Translations under genes and position numbers: made by a program
Source: CAZMVY01 sp964617875
GTDB lineage: Bacteria > Planctomycetota > Phycisphaerae > UBA1845 > PWPN01
DNA: 64,000 nt
Reading direction: 5' to 3'
Assembly (NCBI GenBank): GCA_964617875.1
Contig: CAZUAI010000024.1
Location: 1-64,000, forward strand
The notes under the pieces: generated by a model
Seen by the model: the letters and a program-made list of their open reading frames with translations, nothing else
Database searches by the model: none
Told to the model about the DNA's origin: nothing
In this document: piece by piece, positions 56,238-64,000 of the stretch
How positions within the stretch are numbered: the first letter of the stretch is position 1
Layout of the letters: each line of letters opens with the position of its first letter

Positions 56238-56999
56238 CTACTGCTTCACGTACGGCGCGACGACCTCGGCCGCCCATCTCCGCGCGAGCCATCCGAAGTG
56301 CCCGCCGTCGTGACCTTGCGCACGCATCTCCGGCGTCCAGGCGACCTGCGTCAGTTTTGCGTAGAGCGCCGGCTGCGACGCCGTCGCGGGGCGTGTGAAG
56401 CCCACGTGGCCGGCGGACGCGACGTACTTCCGGTCCATTGTGCCGTACTTCTTCGTGAGCGCCCCGAGCACGAGCGAATCCTCCGCCGAGTAGAGGTTCA
56501 CGATGCCGCGATCGCACCGCGACAGGGCCCGGCTCAGGTCGTAGTCCGGCGACAGCGCCGCCCCGAGCAGGATCATCCGGTCGATCTGCACGCCCGGCGC
56601 CAGGACCTCGGCGGCAAAGACGCCGATGGCCGCACCGCCGCTGTAGCCGATGATGCACGTCGGCCGGCCCGGGAAGGCCTTCTGGTAATCCGCGATCTGT
56701 CGGGCGTACCCGGCGGCCAGGTCCCGATTATGCTCCAGTTCCTTAATATTCCTTCCGGCCGCGCCGAACGAGTTCCGATAGCCCCAGTCGGGCACGTCGA
56801 TCGCGCCGCGGATGCCCGCGTCGCGGAGCCCGCGATACGTGTCCGCCATCTGCCAGGCGGTGTAGTCGATCCCCTGGAGCAGGAGGATGTAGCCCTGCTG
56901 CTGTTCGTCCCGAGTCGGCAGCGGAGGTCTCCAACACCCCGCGCCGACGACGAGAATCGCACATGACGCAATAACGGTTCGAGAAACGGCGGTACACAT
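56238..56999 (-). CDS. Alpha/beta hydrolase-fold lipoprotein
   Basis: The 253-residue protein starts with a lipoprotein signal (ILVVGAGC, Cys25) and has an alpha/beta hydrolase layout with the nucleophile elbow GYSGGAAIG near 116-122 (Ser the candidate nucleophile), an Asp in the SAEDSLVLG segment and a His in the HDGGHFGW segment near the end, making a full triad. It is probably an esterase or lipase on the outer face of a membrane. GGAG lies about eight bases before the ATG. It faces the HAD-like gene across a 121-bp intergenic region with TTGACA (57081-57086). Confidence 0.83.
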   Translation of the reverse strand: MCTAVSRTVIASCAILVVGAGCWRPPLPTRDEQQQGYILLLQGIDYTAWQMADTYRGLRDAGIRGAIDVPDWGYRNSFGAAGRNIKELEHNRDLAAGYARQIADYQKAFPGRPTCIIGYSGGAAIGVFAAEVLAPGVQIDRMILLGAALSPDYDLSRALSRCDRGIVNLYSAEDSLVLGALTKKYGTMDRKYVASAGHVGFTRPATASQPALYAKLTQVAWTPEMRAQGHDGGHFGWLARRWAAEVVAPYVKQ

Positions 57000-57080
57000 G
57001 GTTCGCTCCGGAATGGCCCGTGGCTTCCGCACACGTGCCGGCCGGATGATATGCCGCACGACGGCCCCTGTCCAGGGTAA

Positions 57081-57109
57081 TTGACAACTGCGTCTAGAAG
57101 CGGTAACCC
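57081..57109 (+). promoter_or_regulatory. Candidate promoter for the lipin-like gene
   Basis: A perfect TTGACA (57081-57086), 17-bp spacer, weak -10 TAACCC (57104-57109), 12 bases before the ATG at 57121. There is no clear ribosome site, which would fit a near-leaderless transcript. Confidence 0.3.
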
Positions 57110-57120
57110 ATTCGGCCACA

Positions 57121-58143
57121 ATGCAGACCACTCGCCATCGCCGTTTTGTCGAACGCACCATCGCCGGCTGCCGCACGAGCCGGCGTTTCCGCGCGTGCCA
57201 CGCGTCACCTGCCTGCGTGCTGCTCGTCGCGACGTTCCTGCCGGCTGGCGGATGCGCCCCCGCGATCCTGAGCGTCGCCGATGCGGTCGCCTTCGAGGGA
57301 CGGCCCGTTGCCTTCGCCGCCAACGCCGCTCGTCCGCAGATGCTCGGCCTCCGCAGCAGCATCGACAATGTGCAGGTCTCCTTCTATGTGAACGGACGCG
57401 AGGTCGCCCGCGGCAACACGGGCAACACCGGCCGTGCATCCGCGGAATGCATGTTGCCCGCCGGCGGCGCGACGTCGTTCGAGGCCCGCGCGTTCATCGA
57501 CGGCCGCGAACTCCAGACCCCCGGCACGATCTACACCTGGCGGGAGAACCGGCCGATCATCGCCGTCGATATCGACAACACGATCTCGCGAACCGACTAC
57601 GATGAGCTGATCCTGCGCGAGGAATCGCCCGATTCGAAACCCATCGTCGGCTCGCGTGAGACGCTCGAATCGCTCTCGTCGGACTTCCACATCGCGTACG
57701 TAACGAGCCGGCCGTGGATTCTCCTTGAGAAGACGCGGCGGTGGCTGGCCGAGCACCGCTACCCCCCCGGCCCGGTCATCACAGCCCCGCGACTGCGCGA
57801 CCTCGTACGATACAAGACGCTGAAGCGCAACATCCTGGCCGGCCTCCGCTCGCGGTGGCCGAACCTGCTCATCGGCATCGGCAACAACGAGTTCGACGCC
57901 GACGGCTACGGCGCGAACGGGATGTTGACGCTCATCGTACGGCCGTCGCCGAAACCGTATGGCCCGCACGCCCTCCTGTTCCGCGACTGGGCGGCCGTGG
58001 GCCGCTTCTTCGCGGCCAATCGCGAGACGCTCGCCCAGCCGGACCGGCTCGCCCAAGCCGCCCGCGGCGAGGTCGCCCTCCTGCACACCGTCGCCACGTG
58101 GGAAGAGCCCGAGGCCGCCGCAAAACGCCGGAAGGCCCGATAG
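57121..58143 (+). CDS. Lipin/LNS2-like HAD phosphatase lipoprotein
   Basis: A 340-residue protein with an N-terminal signal and a Cys after FLPAGG (Cys45), then an Ig-like part (about 60-140) and an HAD domain. The HAD motifs resemble the LNS2 domain of eukaryotic lipin phosphatidate phosphatases: DIDNT at 150-154 (Asp150, Asp152), YVTSRP (193-198, motif II), a YKTLKR lysine block (231-236, motif III) and IGIGNNEFDADGYGANGM (251-268, motif IV). It would dephosphorylate a lipid or small phosphate at the cell surface or in the periplasm. It is transcribed divergently from the alpha/beta hydrolase lipoprotein. Confidence 0.82.
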   Translation: MQTTRHRRFVERTIAGCRTSRRFRACHASPACVLLVATFLPAGGCAPAILSVADAVAFEGRPVAFAANAARPQMLGLRSSIDNVQVSFYVNGREVARGNTGNTGRASAECMLPAGGATSFEARAFIDGRELQTPGTIYTWRENRPIIAVDIDNTISRTDYDELILREESPDSKPIVGSRETLESLSSDFHIAYVTSRPWILLEKTRRWLAEHRYPPGPVITAPRLRDLVRYKTLKRNILAGLRSRWPNLLIGIGNNEFDADGYGANGMLTLIVRPSPKPYGPHALLFRDWAAVGRFFAANRETLAQPDRLAQAARGEVALLHTVATWEEPEAAAKRRKAR

Positions 58144-58305
58144 TCACAGCACGATCCCCGGTATCAGGAACCCTCGGCTCCTCATGCGGCGTTCCGTCCA
58201 TCTACCGTCGGCCCGCGAAACCCGCCATCGTGAGGCCACGGCTTTTTGACACCGAATGCTGCCCGGCGCATCCAACCCCGCATACGCCGTTTTTTCGTTT
58301 TGCGT

Positions 58306-58335
58306 TTGCCCGCGGCGAACCACGAATTGTATGCT
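58306..58335 (+). promoter_or_regulatory. Promoter for the GspE-N domain gene
   Basis: TTGCCC (58306-58311), 18-bp spacer, TATGCT (58330-58335), 84 bases before the ATG at 58419. Confidence 0.4.
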
Positions 58336-58418
58336 CCCAACGTAGGCTTCGACCCGCCTCCCGAACGGCAACGCGGATTCCCTATCGGACTGCGTGTGCC
58401 GGGGGGACGGGCGGCGGA

Positions 58419-58925
58419 ATGGGCGACGTGCAAACGACGAACGGAGGGTCCGATACAGTGGAAATACCGCCGATTGGCGTCATCCTGCGGGACATGGGTG
58501 TCCTCGACGATCAGGACATCCAGGAGATCCTCGAACAGCAACGGCGGACCGGACAGAAGTTCGGCATCATCGCCATGCGCTGGGGGCTTGCCACGCCCGA
58601 TCAGGTTTGGGAGGCGTGGGCGCGGCAGCTCGAACTGGAGGATCGCGAAGCCGACCTCGACGAACTTGGAACCGACTCCATCGCCCTGCACCGGCTGACA
58701 CCGGAGCGCGTCTTCCGCTACCGCGTGTGGCCGCTCCGTCTCTGGGGCGACCACCTCGTCATCGCAACCGCACAGGATTGCCCGACGTCCGTGCTCGAGG
58801 AGCTGGCCGCGCAGCTGGGCGTTATCGTGCATCGCTGCATCGTGCCGTCCGTACAACTCGACGAGTTCATCGGGCACCTGGTCCACCTGGAAGGCGGCCT
58901 GTGTAAGGAGCCCCTTGAGGTCTGA
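58419..58925 (+). CDS. Stand-alone GspE N-terminal (MshEN/GSPII_E_N) domain protein
   Basis: The 168-residue protein is built like the N-terminal MshEN domain of type II secretion/pilus ATPases, which in known cases binds c-di-GMP: an opening LRDMGVLDDQDIQEILEQQRRTG segment and a GLATPDQVWEAWARQL segment, then RVWPLRLWGDHLVIATAQD and LAAQLGVIVHR. There is no ATPase domain. GGGGGGACGGG precedes the ATG. It may adapt c-di-GMP or protein contacts to a secretion ATPase encoded elsewhere. It is followed by an HTH-receiver gene on the other strand (convergent, 12 bp apart). Confidence 0.82.
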   Translation: MGDVQTTNGGSDTVEIPPIGVILRDMGVLDDQDIQEILEQQRRTGQKFGIIAMRWGLATPDQVWEAWARQLELEDREADLDELGTDSIALHRLTPERVFRYRVWPLRLWGDHLVIATAQDCPTSVLEELAAQLGVIVHRCIVPSVQLDEFIGHLVHLEGGLCKEPLEV

Positions 58926-58937
58926 GGCAGGCGGGAT

Positions 58938-59534
58938 TCACACGGCGACGGCCATTGCCTCTTCGATGGCCCGGGTGACCTGACGGATCTCGAACGGCTT
59001 GCGAAGCACCCGGTCGTAGCCCTGCTGACGAAGACCCTGCATCTCCCCTTCACTGACGGAGGCCCCCGTCGCAATCAAGCGGATACCCTGCAGGTCCGGG
59101 TTCGCCGCGATGAGCCTCGCGACGGACTGCGTGTCCAGATCGGGCAGCGAGACGTCCATCAACACAACGTGCGGCCGGAAGCTCTCCAGCGCCATCCCCG
59201 CCTCGAATGCGCTGCGCGACGTGCGTACCTCGTAACGCCCTTCCTCGCTGAGCGCGCGACTGAGAAGGTCCAGAATCTCCGCATCGCTGTCAACAAGGAG
59301 CACGCGGGTCTGCCCCGCATCAAGCCCGCTCAGCGGCATGCCATGGGCCTTCATGAAGCGGATCAGCGCCTGAACCGGAATACGGCGATCCTTGCTGCCC
59401 GGAATCCGGTACCCACGTAACTGGCCGCTGTCAAACCACTTAGAGACGGTGCGCGGGGCCACGTTGCAGATGCGTGCCACTTGGCCGGTCGTAAGCACGT
59501 CTTTGTGCTTCCCCGTGTTCATGTGCGATGCCAC
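58938..59534 (-). CDS. HTH (excisionase/MerR-like) and receiver-domain regulator
   Basis: The 198-residue protein joins an N-terminal winged-helix DNA-binding domain of the excisionase/helix_turn_helix_17 kind (LTTGQVARICNVAPRTVSKWFDSGQLRGYRIPGSKDRRI, residues 14-52) with a response-regulator receiver domain (about 77-195). The receiver has the acidic pair near 82-84 (VDSD), phospho-Asp at about 127 (LMDVSLPD), and the conserved Lys in LRKPFE. This order (DNA-binding first, receiver last) is the reverse of most response regulators and is found in planctomycetes. It starts with GTG at 59534; an ATG at 59522 is the alternative. An inverted repeat lies 34 bp upstream. Confidence 0.88.
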   Translation of the reverse strand: MASHMNTGKHKDVLTTGQVARICNVAPRTVSKWFDSGQLRGYRIPGSKDRRIPVQALIRFMKAHGMPLSGLDAGQTRVLLVDSDAEILDLLSRALSEEGRYEVRTSRSAFEAGMALESFRPHVVLMDVSLPDLDTQSVARLIAANPDLQGIRLIATGASVSEGEMQGLRQQGYDRVLRKPFEIRQVTRAIEEAMAVAV

Positions 59535-59567
59535 TCGAACAGACGGCGAGCCTGGAAACTACATCGG

Positions 59568-59593
59568 CTTGCCAAGGGCATAACTGTGGCAAG
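59568..59593. promoter_or_regulatory. Inverted repeat CTTGCCA-N12-TGGCAAG upstream of the HTH-receiver gene
   Basis: A perfect seven-base palindrome pair (59568-59574 and 59587-59593) with a 12-bp spacer, 34 bases before the HTH-receiver start. The size and position fit an operator for an autoregulating dimer. Confidence 0.45.
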
Positions 59594-60098
59594 ATCGGCA
59601 TAGCCGTCAAAGTAGGCAAAATGATCCTGCCCGTTATCGCCGGGCAACCCACGGAGTCACACGGGGAGGGGCTATGAACGCCGCGCATTTGCGCCACCAG
59701 GCGTCGCTTTATGGCTCCGTTATCGGCCCATTAAATCATATACGACCATGCCGCTGGGGCAACACGCCCGTGCGGGCGATTGCCATTGGCTGCATCCACG
59801 TCCGCCAGCATCACTCGCTATGCCGCCAGGCGCCCCGGCGTCGGCCGTGGCGGAACCATACGCGAGATGTGCCGGCCCGCGAAAGATCGGCGGCCGTCGC
59901 CTTGTACCGGACATGGAACCTGGTGAGACCCCTGCCCGACCGGCTCGGATCCCACAGACATGACAGGCGAACGGTTTCCGGTGAAACCGCTTGATGCCGC
60001 CCTGCAGGTCGCGTAACGTGCCCTGAACGCAACGCTTCCCGGCTGCGGAAGGCGCGATCCGAATCTCGGGCCAATGCCCGATTGCATGGAGCAACGAC
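59594..60098. other. Gap upstream of ubiD with no clear gene
   Basis: A plus-strand frame of 106 codons (59674-59994) has GGGGAGGGG before its ATG, but it is Arg/His-rich and unlike any family. A 600-base stretch of promoter for ubiD should lie here; no strong boxes were found. Confidence 0.4.
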
Positions 60099-61709
60099 GT
60101 GGGCTTCCCTGATCTGCAGACCTTTGTGGGTGAACTGGAGAAGCGCGGCCAGCTTCGCCGTGTGACGGCCGAGGTCGATCCGATCCTCGAGGTCAGCGCG
60201 ATCGCCGACCGCATCATGAAAGCGCCATGCCCGGAGGGGCCCGCCGGCGCACCGCCGACCGACCCCGTGCACGGCGCACGAGGCGGCATCGCCCTGCTGT
60301 TCGAGAACGTCAAGGGCTCGCGCATCCCCGTGCTGATCAACGCCTTCGGCAGCTACGCGCGAGTTCGACTGGCGCTCGGCTGCGACGATCTTGAGACACT
60401 GGCGGGCCGCGTGCAGCAAATCATCAAGCCCGAGGTGCCGACGTCGCTGCTGGACAAGATGAAGAAAATCCCGGAGTTGGTGAAGCTGGCGAGCTTCCCG
60501 CCGAAGATCGTCAAACGCGGGATCTGCCAGGAGGTCGTCCACACCGACGACGCGAGCCTGCTCGATCTCCCGATCATCCAGTGCTGGCCGCGTGACGGCG
60601 AACTCGACCCGTCGCTCATCGCGGACCGCATCCTGCCGACGGGCACGACGCTGCCCGCCGACACGCCGCGCGGCACGGGCCGGTTCATCACGCTCGCCGG
60701 CATCTACACGAAGCACCCGGAGACGGGCGACCGCAACGTCGGCATGTACCGCGTGCAGGTGTTCGGCGAGAGGCTGGCGGCCATGCACTGGCACATGCAC
60801 CACGACGGGGCGCGGCACCACCGGGCCTGGGCGGCCCGGGGCGAGCGGATGCCGCTGGCGATCGTCCTGGGCGGCGAGTCGGTCCTGCCGTACGCTGCCA
60901 CCTGCCCACTCCCGCCGACCGTGAGCGAACTGCTGTTTGCCGGGTTCCTCAACGACGGCGGGATCGACCTCGTGCCGTGCCGGACCATCCCGATGGAGGT
61001 GCCGGCCAACGCCGAAATCGTGATCGAAGGCTGGGTGGACCTGGGCGAGACGCTGATCGAAGGACCGTTCGGCGACCACACGGGGTTCTACTCCCTGGCC
61101 GACCGCTATCCCGCGTTCCGCGTGACGGCCATCACGCACCGGGCGAACCCGATCTACCCGGCGACGATCGTCGGCAAGCCGCCGATGGAGGACTACTACC
61201 TCGGCAAGGCGACGGAGCGGATTTTCCTGCCGCTGCTGCGGATGATCGTGCCGGACATCGTCGATTATCACCTGCCCCGATTTGGCGCGTTCCACAATTG
61301 TGCGTTCGTGAAGATCCGTAAGGAGTACCCTTACCAGGCCCGCCGGGTGATGCACGCGATCTGGGGCGCGGGGCAGATGTCGTTCACAAAGTTCATCATC
61401 GTGGTGGACGAGCACGTCAACGTGCACGACGAGCAGGAGGTTCTGTTTCAGGTCGGGGCGAACGTCGATCCGCGCCGCGATACGGTGATCGTGGACGGTC
61501 CCCTCGACATCCTGGACCACGCGGCCCCGACCGAGGGCGCGGGCAGCAAGATGGGCATCGACGCCACACGGAAGTGGCCGGGCGAGGGCGCGGTTCGGCG
61601 CTGGCCGCCGGAAACGGAGATGTCGCGGGAGATCATCGACCGCGTCGAGAGGCGCTGGAGCGAGTACGGCCTGCTGGACAAGCCGGGCTCCAGCCCGCAA
61701 GATAGGTAG
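60099..61709 (+). CDS. UbiD family decarboxylase
   Basis: UbiD enzymes decarboxylate aromatic or conjugated acids with prenylated FMN (made by UbiX). The 536-residue protein has the family segments FGSYARVRLALG (prFMN contact region), the metal/prFMN block AGIYTKHPETGDRNVGMYRVQVFG, HWHMHHDGARHHR, and the catalytic EGPFGDHTGFYS near 330, in which Glu and Asp correspond to the E-R-E acid-base residues. It starts with GTG (GGAG seven bases upstream). UbiX, menaquinone or aromatic-degradation genes are not adjacent. It could be MqnP/UbiD-like; the substrate cannot be read. Confidence 0.9.
   Translation: MGFPDLQTFVGELEKRGQLRRVTAEVDPILEVSAIADRIMKAPCPEGPAGAPPTDPVHGARGGIALLFENVKGSRIPVLINAFGSYARVRLALGCDDLETLAGRVQQIIKPEVPTSLLDKMKKIPELVKLASFPPKIVKRGICQEVVHTDDASLLDLPIIQCWPRDGELDPSLIADRILPTGTTLPADTPRGTGRFITLAGIYTKHPETGDRNVGMYRVQVFGERLAAMHWHMHHDGARHHRAWAARGERMPLAIVLGGESVLPYAATCPLPPTVSELLFAGFLNDGGIDLVPCRTIPMEVPANAEIVIEGWVDLGETLIEGPFGDHTGFYSLADRYPAFRVTAITHRANPIYPATIVGKPPMEDYYLGKATERIFLPLLRMIVPDIVDYHLPRFGAFHNCAFVKIRKEYPYQARRVMHAIWGAGQMSFTKFIIVVDEHVNVHDEQEVLFQVGANVDPRRDTVIVDGPLDILDHAAPTEGAGSKMGIDATRKWPGEGAVRRWPPETEMSREIIDRVERRWSEYGLLDKPGSSPQDR
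61685..61696. repeat. REP-like hairpin at the end of ubiD
   Basis: GGGCT-CC-AGCCC overlaps the last codons of ubiD and resembles those at 46561 and 56118. Confidence 0.35.
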
Positions 61710-61733
61710 CTCGACACTCGACGCGGAGGACGG

Positions 61734-63917
61734 ATGCAGACGGCAGACTGGCTGAATCTCGTACGGCAGGAACAGTGGGCGACCCTTGACGATCGGTGGA
61801 TGACGGCCGTCGAAGACCCGGCGGCGGACCACGCTCCGTTGCTGGCGGTCCTCGAGGCCCTGGTCAAGGCCGGTCAGGGCCAGCGCGCCGCCGCCCTCGC
61901 GTGGATGTGGCTCTCGGCCATTCGTGAGCGTGCCGGCGCGCACGACGTCATCGAGCTTGCGAAGGAAATCATCGTCAACAGCGCCGGCAGCGACCAACTG
62001 CGTCTCGAGGTCGCCGAGATCTACAAGCAGGTCTACGCCGACCGGCCGGGGATTGAGGCCCTGATCGAGGCCTCGGGGCTGCTCGGCGGCAAGACGCCCC
62101 GACGTTCGCTCCGAACGCTCGACATCTGCCTGCAGGCCGTGCCCGGAGCGTGCCTGATGACCCGCACCGACGACCGGCCGGCGGAGGTCGTCGAGGCGGA
62201 TCTCACCCGCGGGTCTTTCACGCTGCGCACGCGGCAGGGAACGATCCAACTGGACGCCGACCGCCTCGCCAGCGACTACAACCTCGCGGACCCCAATGAC
62301 TTCCGCGTCCTCACGGAACTCCATCCGGAGCGGTTCGCCGCACTCCTGGCCGACGACCCGGCGGCCCTGGTAATCGGCATGCTCCGGTCGCACGGCGGCC
62401 GGATGGATGCCGACGACCTCAAGTACGCCCTCACACCCCGGCACCTTTCCGATGACGAATGGGCCAAATGGTGGTCGCGGGCGAGAACGGCGCTCAAGCG
62501 TCACCCCAACGTCCGCGTGGAAGGCCGAACGCCCGTCACGCTGATCTTCGACGAGGCCGGGTCGAGCCTGGACGACGAAATCGCCGCTCGCTGGAAGGCG
62601 GCCCGAACCGCCGAGGAACGCATCGCCACGATCGACTCGTACCTTCGCGAGTGCAGGTCGCGCAAGGCGCCGGTCAACAAGGACATGCTGGCGAAGTGGG
62701 CAGCGTCGGTGGCGACGAAGATGGCAGCCCACGCCGACCACCCGGCCGAGGCCATGCGGTCCGCCGTGGTGATCGAGCGGCTGCGGCAGACCGGCTGTGT
62801 GGACGCGTCGGGCCCGGCGCCGATTGAGCGGATCCTGGCAACCGCCGCGGACCCCGCCGGCGTTCTCCGCGAGTTTGCCGCGTCGGACCTGATCCACCTG
62901 ATGCTCGACGCCGCCCAGACCGCCCTGCCCGACCGCTGGCAGGACGTCTTTCTGCGGATCCTCCCGTACGCCGCCCCGGACGTGTGCGACGACCTCGCAA
63001 AGCATCTGCTGGCCGCCGGCGCCCGCGAACCGCTCCAGGCGGTGATTCGGCAGATCCCCGGCCAGCCGTTCGAATACCTCCAGTCGATCCAGTGGCTCTG
63101 GCGCGGCCCGCAGAACCTCGAAGGCATCGAGGTTCCGCCGAAGGTCGAGCTGTTCGGGCGCATGATGACGATGCTCGCCGACCTCGCCCGCCGGGACGAC
63201 ACGCCCGCGGAAACGCTCAAGACCGCCCGTGCCGGCGTGCGGGCCGCGCTGACCATCCGCAAGAACGCCGTCTTCCGCGAAATGCTCGCGCCGCTCGAGC
63301 CGGAAATGGTCCAGACCATTCACCGCCAGGTCAGCCGCACGCCGGGCCTCAGCTCGGCCCTTGTGCACGACCTCAAGAAGATCATTCACGAGATGTTCCC
63401 GACGCTGTTCGAAAGGGAGCGCCTGGACCCGTGGGAAGATCCCGACGTCATCTACACGACCGAGCAGGGCCGCGCCAGGGCGGAGGGCGAACTCAACCAC
63501 ATCGTCAACGTCAAGATGCCGGAAAACGCCCGCGCCATCGGCGCCGCGGCCGCGCACGGCGACCTCAGCGAGAACTCCGAGTACAAGTTCGCCCTGGAGG
63601 AACGGGACCTGCTGCGGGCCCGCGTTGCCGTGATCCAGAACGATCTGTCCCGCGCACGAGTCATTGAGCCGTACATCATCCCGCAGGACCGCGTGGGCGT
63701 CGGAAGCCGCGTGAAGGTCCGCAGCACGGACGGCGCGTGCGAACGGGAAATGGTGTTCCTCGGCCCGTGGGATGCGGACATCGAGAAGCACATCTACAAC
63801 TACCAGGCGCCCATGAGCCGCAAGTTAATGGGCCTCCGCGTGGGAGACACGGTTCAACTCGATCTGGACGGAACCCTCCGCGAGTTTCGCATCGAATCGG
63901 TGGCTGCCGTGATCTGA
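61734..63917 (+). CDS. greA: GreA/GreB transcription elongation factor with ~570-residue N-terminal extension
   Basis: GreA stimulates RNA cleavage by stalled RNA polymerase. The 727-residue protein carries a complete GreA at 569-727: the antiparallel coiled coil with the catalytic tip AHGDLSENSEYKFALEE (GDLSEN at 609-614, acidic tip residues Asp610 and Glu613), then the FKBP-like C-terminal domain (RVGVGSRVKVRS ... ITESVAAV). The first ~560 residues are helical, with no recognised catalytic motif; the region about 290-560 looks like TPR or HEAT-type helices. Chlamydial GreA is known with a similar long extension. GGAGG precedes the ATG by about five bases. It follows ubiD by 24 bp, suggesting one operon. 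Confidence 0.9.
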   Translation: MQTADWLNLVRQEQWATLDDRWMTAVEDPAADHAPLLAVLEALVKAGQGQRAAALAWMWLSAIRERAGAHDVIELAKEIIVNSAGSDQLRLEVAEIYKQVYADRPGIEALIEASGLLGGKTPRRSLRTLDICLQAVPGACLMTRTDDRPAEVVEADLTRGSFTLRTRQGTIQLDADRLASDYNLADPNDFRVLTELHPERFAALLADDPAALVIGMLRSHGGRMDADDLKYALTPRHLSDDEWAKWWSRARTALKRHPNVRVEGRTPVTLIFDEAGSSLDDEIAARWKAARTAEERIATIDSYLRECRSRKAPVNKDMLAKWAASVATKMAAHADHPAEAMRSAVVIERLRQTGCVDASGPAPIERILATAADPAGVLREFAASDLIHLMLDAAQTALPDRWQDVFLRILPYAAPDVCDDLAKHLLAAGAREPLQAVIRQIPGQPFEYLQSIQWLWRGPQNLEGIEVPPKVELFGRMMTMLADLARRDDTPAETLKTARAGVRAALTIRKNAVFREMLAPLEPEMVQTIHRQVSRTPGLSSALVHDLKKIIHEMFPTLFERERLDPWEDPDVIYTTEQGRARAEGELNHIVNVKMPENARAIGAAAAHGDLSENSEYKFALEERDLLRARVAVIQNDLSRARVIEPYIIPQDRVGVGSRVKVRSTDGACEREMVFLGPWDADIEKHIYNYQAPMSRKLMGLRVGDTVQLDLDGTLREFRIESVAAVI

Positions 63918-63937
63918 GCCGATTCACCGAGACGCCA

Positions 63938-63995
63938 GCGGATGGACGAACCTTCGCGGCGGCAAGCCGTCCCGGAGAAGCGCCCATGCGGCGAT
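63938..63995 (+). repeat. Copy 3 of the dispersed ~55-bp repeat, at the window edge
   Basis: GATGGACGAACCTTCGCGGC and GCGCCCATGCGGCGAT match the two ends of copy 2 (22088-22150). One reading frame gives DGRTF followed by A, RP and A at similar spacing to the SCO1 copy. No gene is called in 63918-64000. Confidence 0.4.
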
Positions 63996-64000
63996 CAGGT

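Noticed and set aside
59674..59994. 106-codon frame with a good ribosome site (GGGGAGGGG)
   Set aside because: Arg/His-rich composition, no motif and no family; kept only as a remark in the gap entry.
59811..63791. 1326-codon minus-strand open frame across ubiD and greA
   Set aside because: It is antisense to two genes with clear motifs, and its translation is Arg/Val/His-rich with no domain; a product of high-GC codon bias.

Overview
The window is GC-rich, densely packed bacterial chromosome, most likely from a planctomycete (Planctomycetota, Phycisphaerae-like). The assignment rests on gene content: secreted proteins ending in paired Asp-rich dockerin-like repeats with a CFNGPN signature, a DUF1559-type pseudopilin with an H-x-DG tail, an HTH-plus-receiver regulator, a GreA with a very long N-terminal extension (also known from Chlamydia), and an ActABCDEF (alternative complex III) plus caa3 oxidase cluster. 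No 16S or tRNA gene was found, so this is inference from family knowledge.

Layout. 1-398 is non-coding and repeat-rich, and precedes an isolated T6SS sheath pair, tssB-tssC (399-2515). 2747-10314 holds a metallo-beta-lactamase/DinB-like fusion, a queuosine-salvage protein (Qng1/DUF2419) followed by a Gfo/Idh/MocA oxidoreductase, speA and guaA. 10325-13069 encodes a seven-PKD surface protein, convergent with guaA. 13962-27033 is one respiratory operon: ActA-F, a small membrane protein, SCO1, and CoxB-A-C-D of an A2-type caa3 oxidase. 27467-33294 carries a pseudopilin and a 1521-residue secreted protein.

33737-40917 contains a short Rho, a sigma-70 family factor and a PKD/propeller lipoprotein (the last two bracketed by inverted 145-bp repeats), then a compact corrinoid operon: corrinoid protein, chagasin-like lipoprotein, Zn-type UroD/MtaA-like methyltransferase and MetH-type reactivation protein. 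41053-50192 is a minus-strand block: HtrA, YfhO-like membrane protein, glycosyltransferase 2, PanB, a carboxypeptidase-regulatory/TlpA thioredoxin protein, and TetR. 50428-63917 holds a LamG/metallophosphoesterase/dockerin protein, a beta-propeller/LamG protein, a divergent pair (alpha/beta hydrolase lipoprotein; lipin-like HAD lipoprotein), a GspE-N domain protein, an HTH-receiver protein, a UbiD decarboxylase and the GreA fusion.

The functional centre is the electron chain: ActA-F oxidises quinol and passes electrons, through its own c-haems and the haem c fused to CoxB, to the CuA/haem-copper core, with SCO1 serving CuA assembly. The most unusual locus is the corrinoid/chagasin operon, which has methyl carrier, second methyltransferase and reactivator but no recognisable substrate methyltransferase. 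Several genes have sigma-70-like promoters with 17-18 bp spacing; actA and guaA appear to be leaderless or nearly so. All family calls were made by reading motifs, without database searches.
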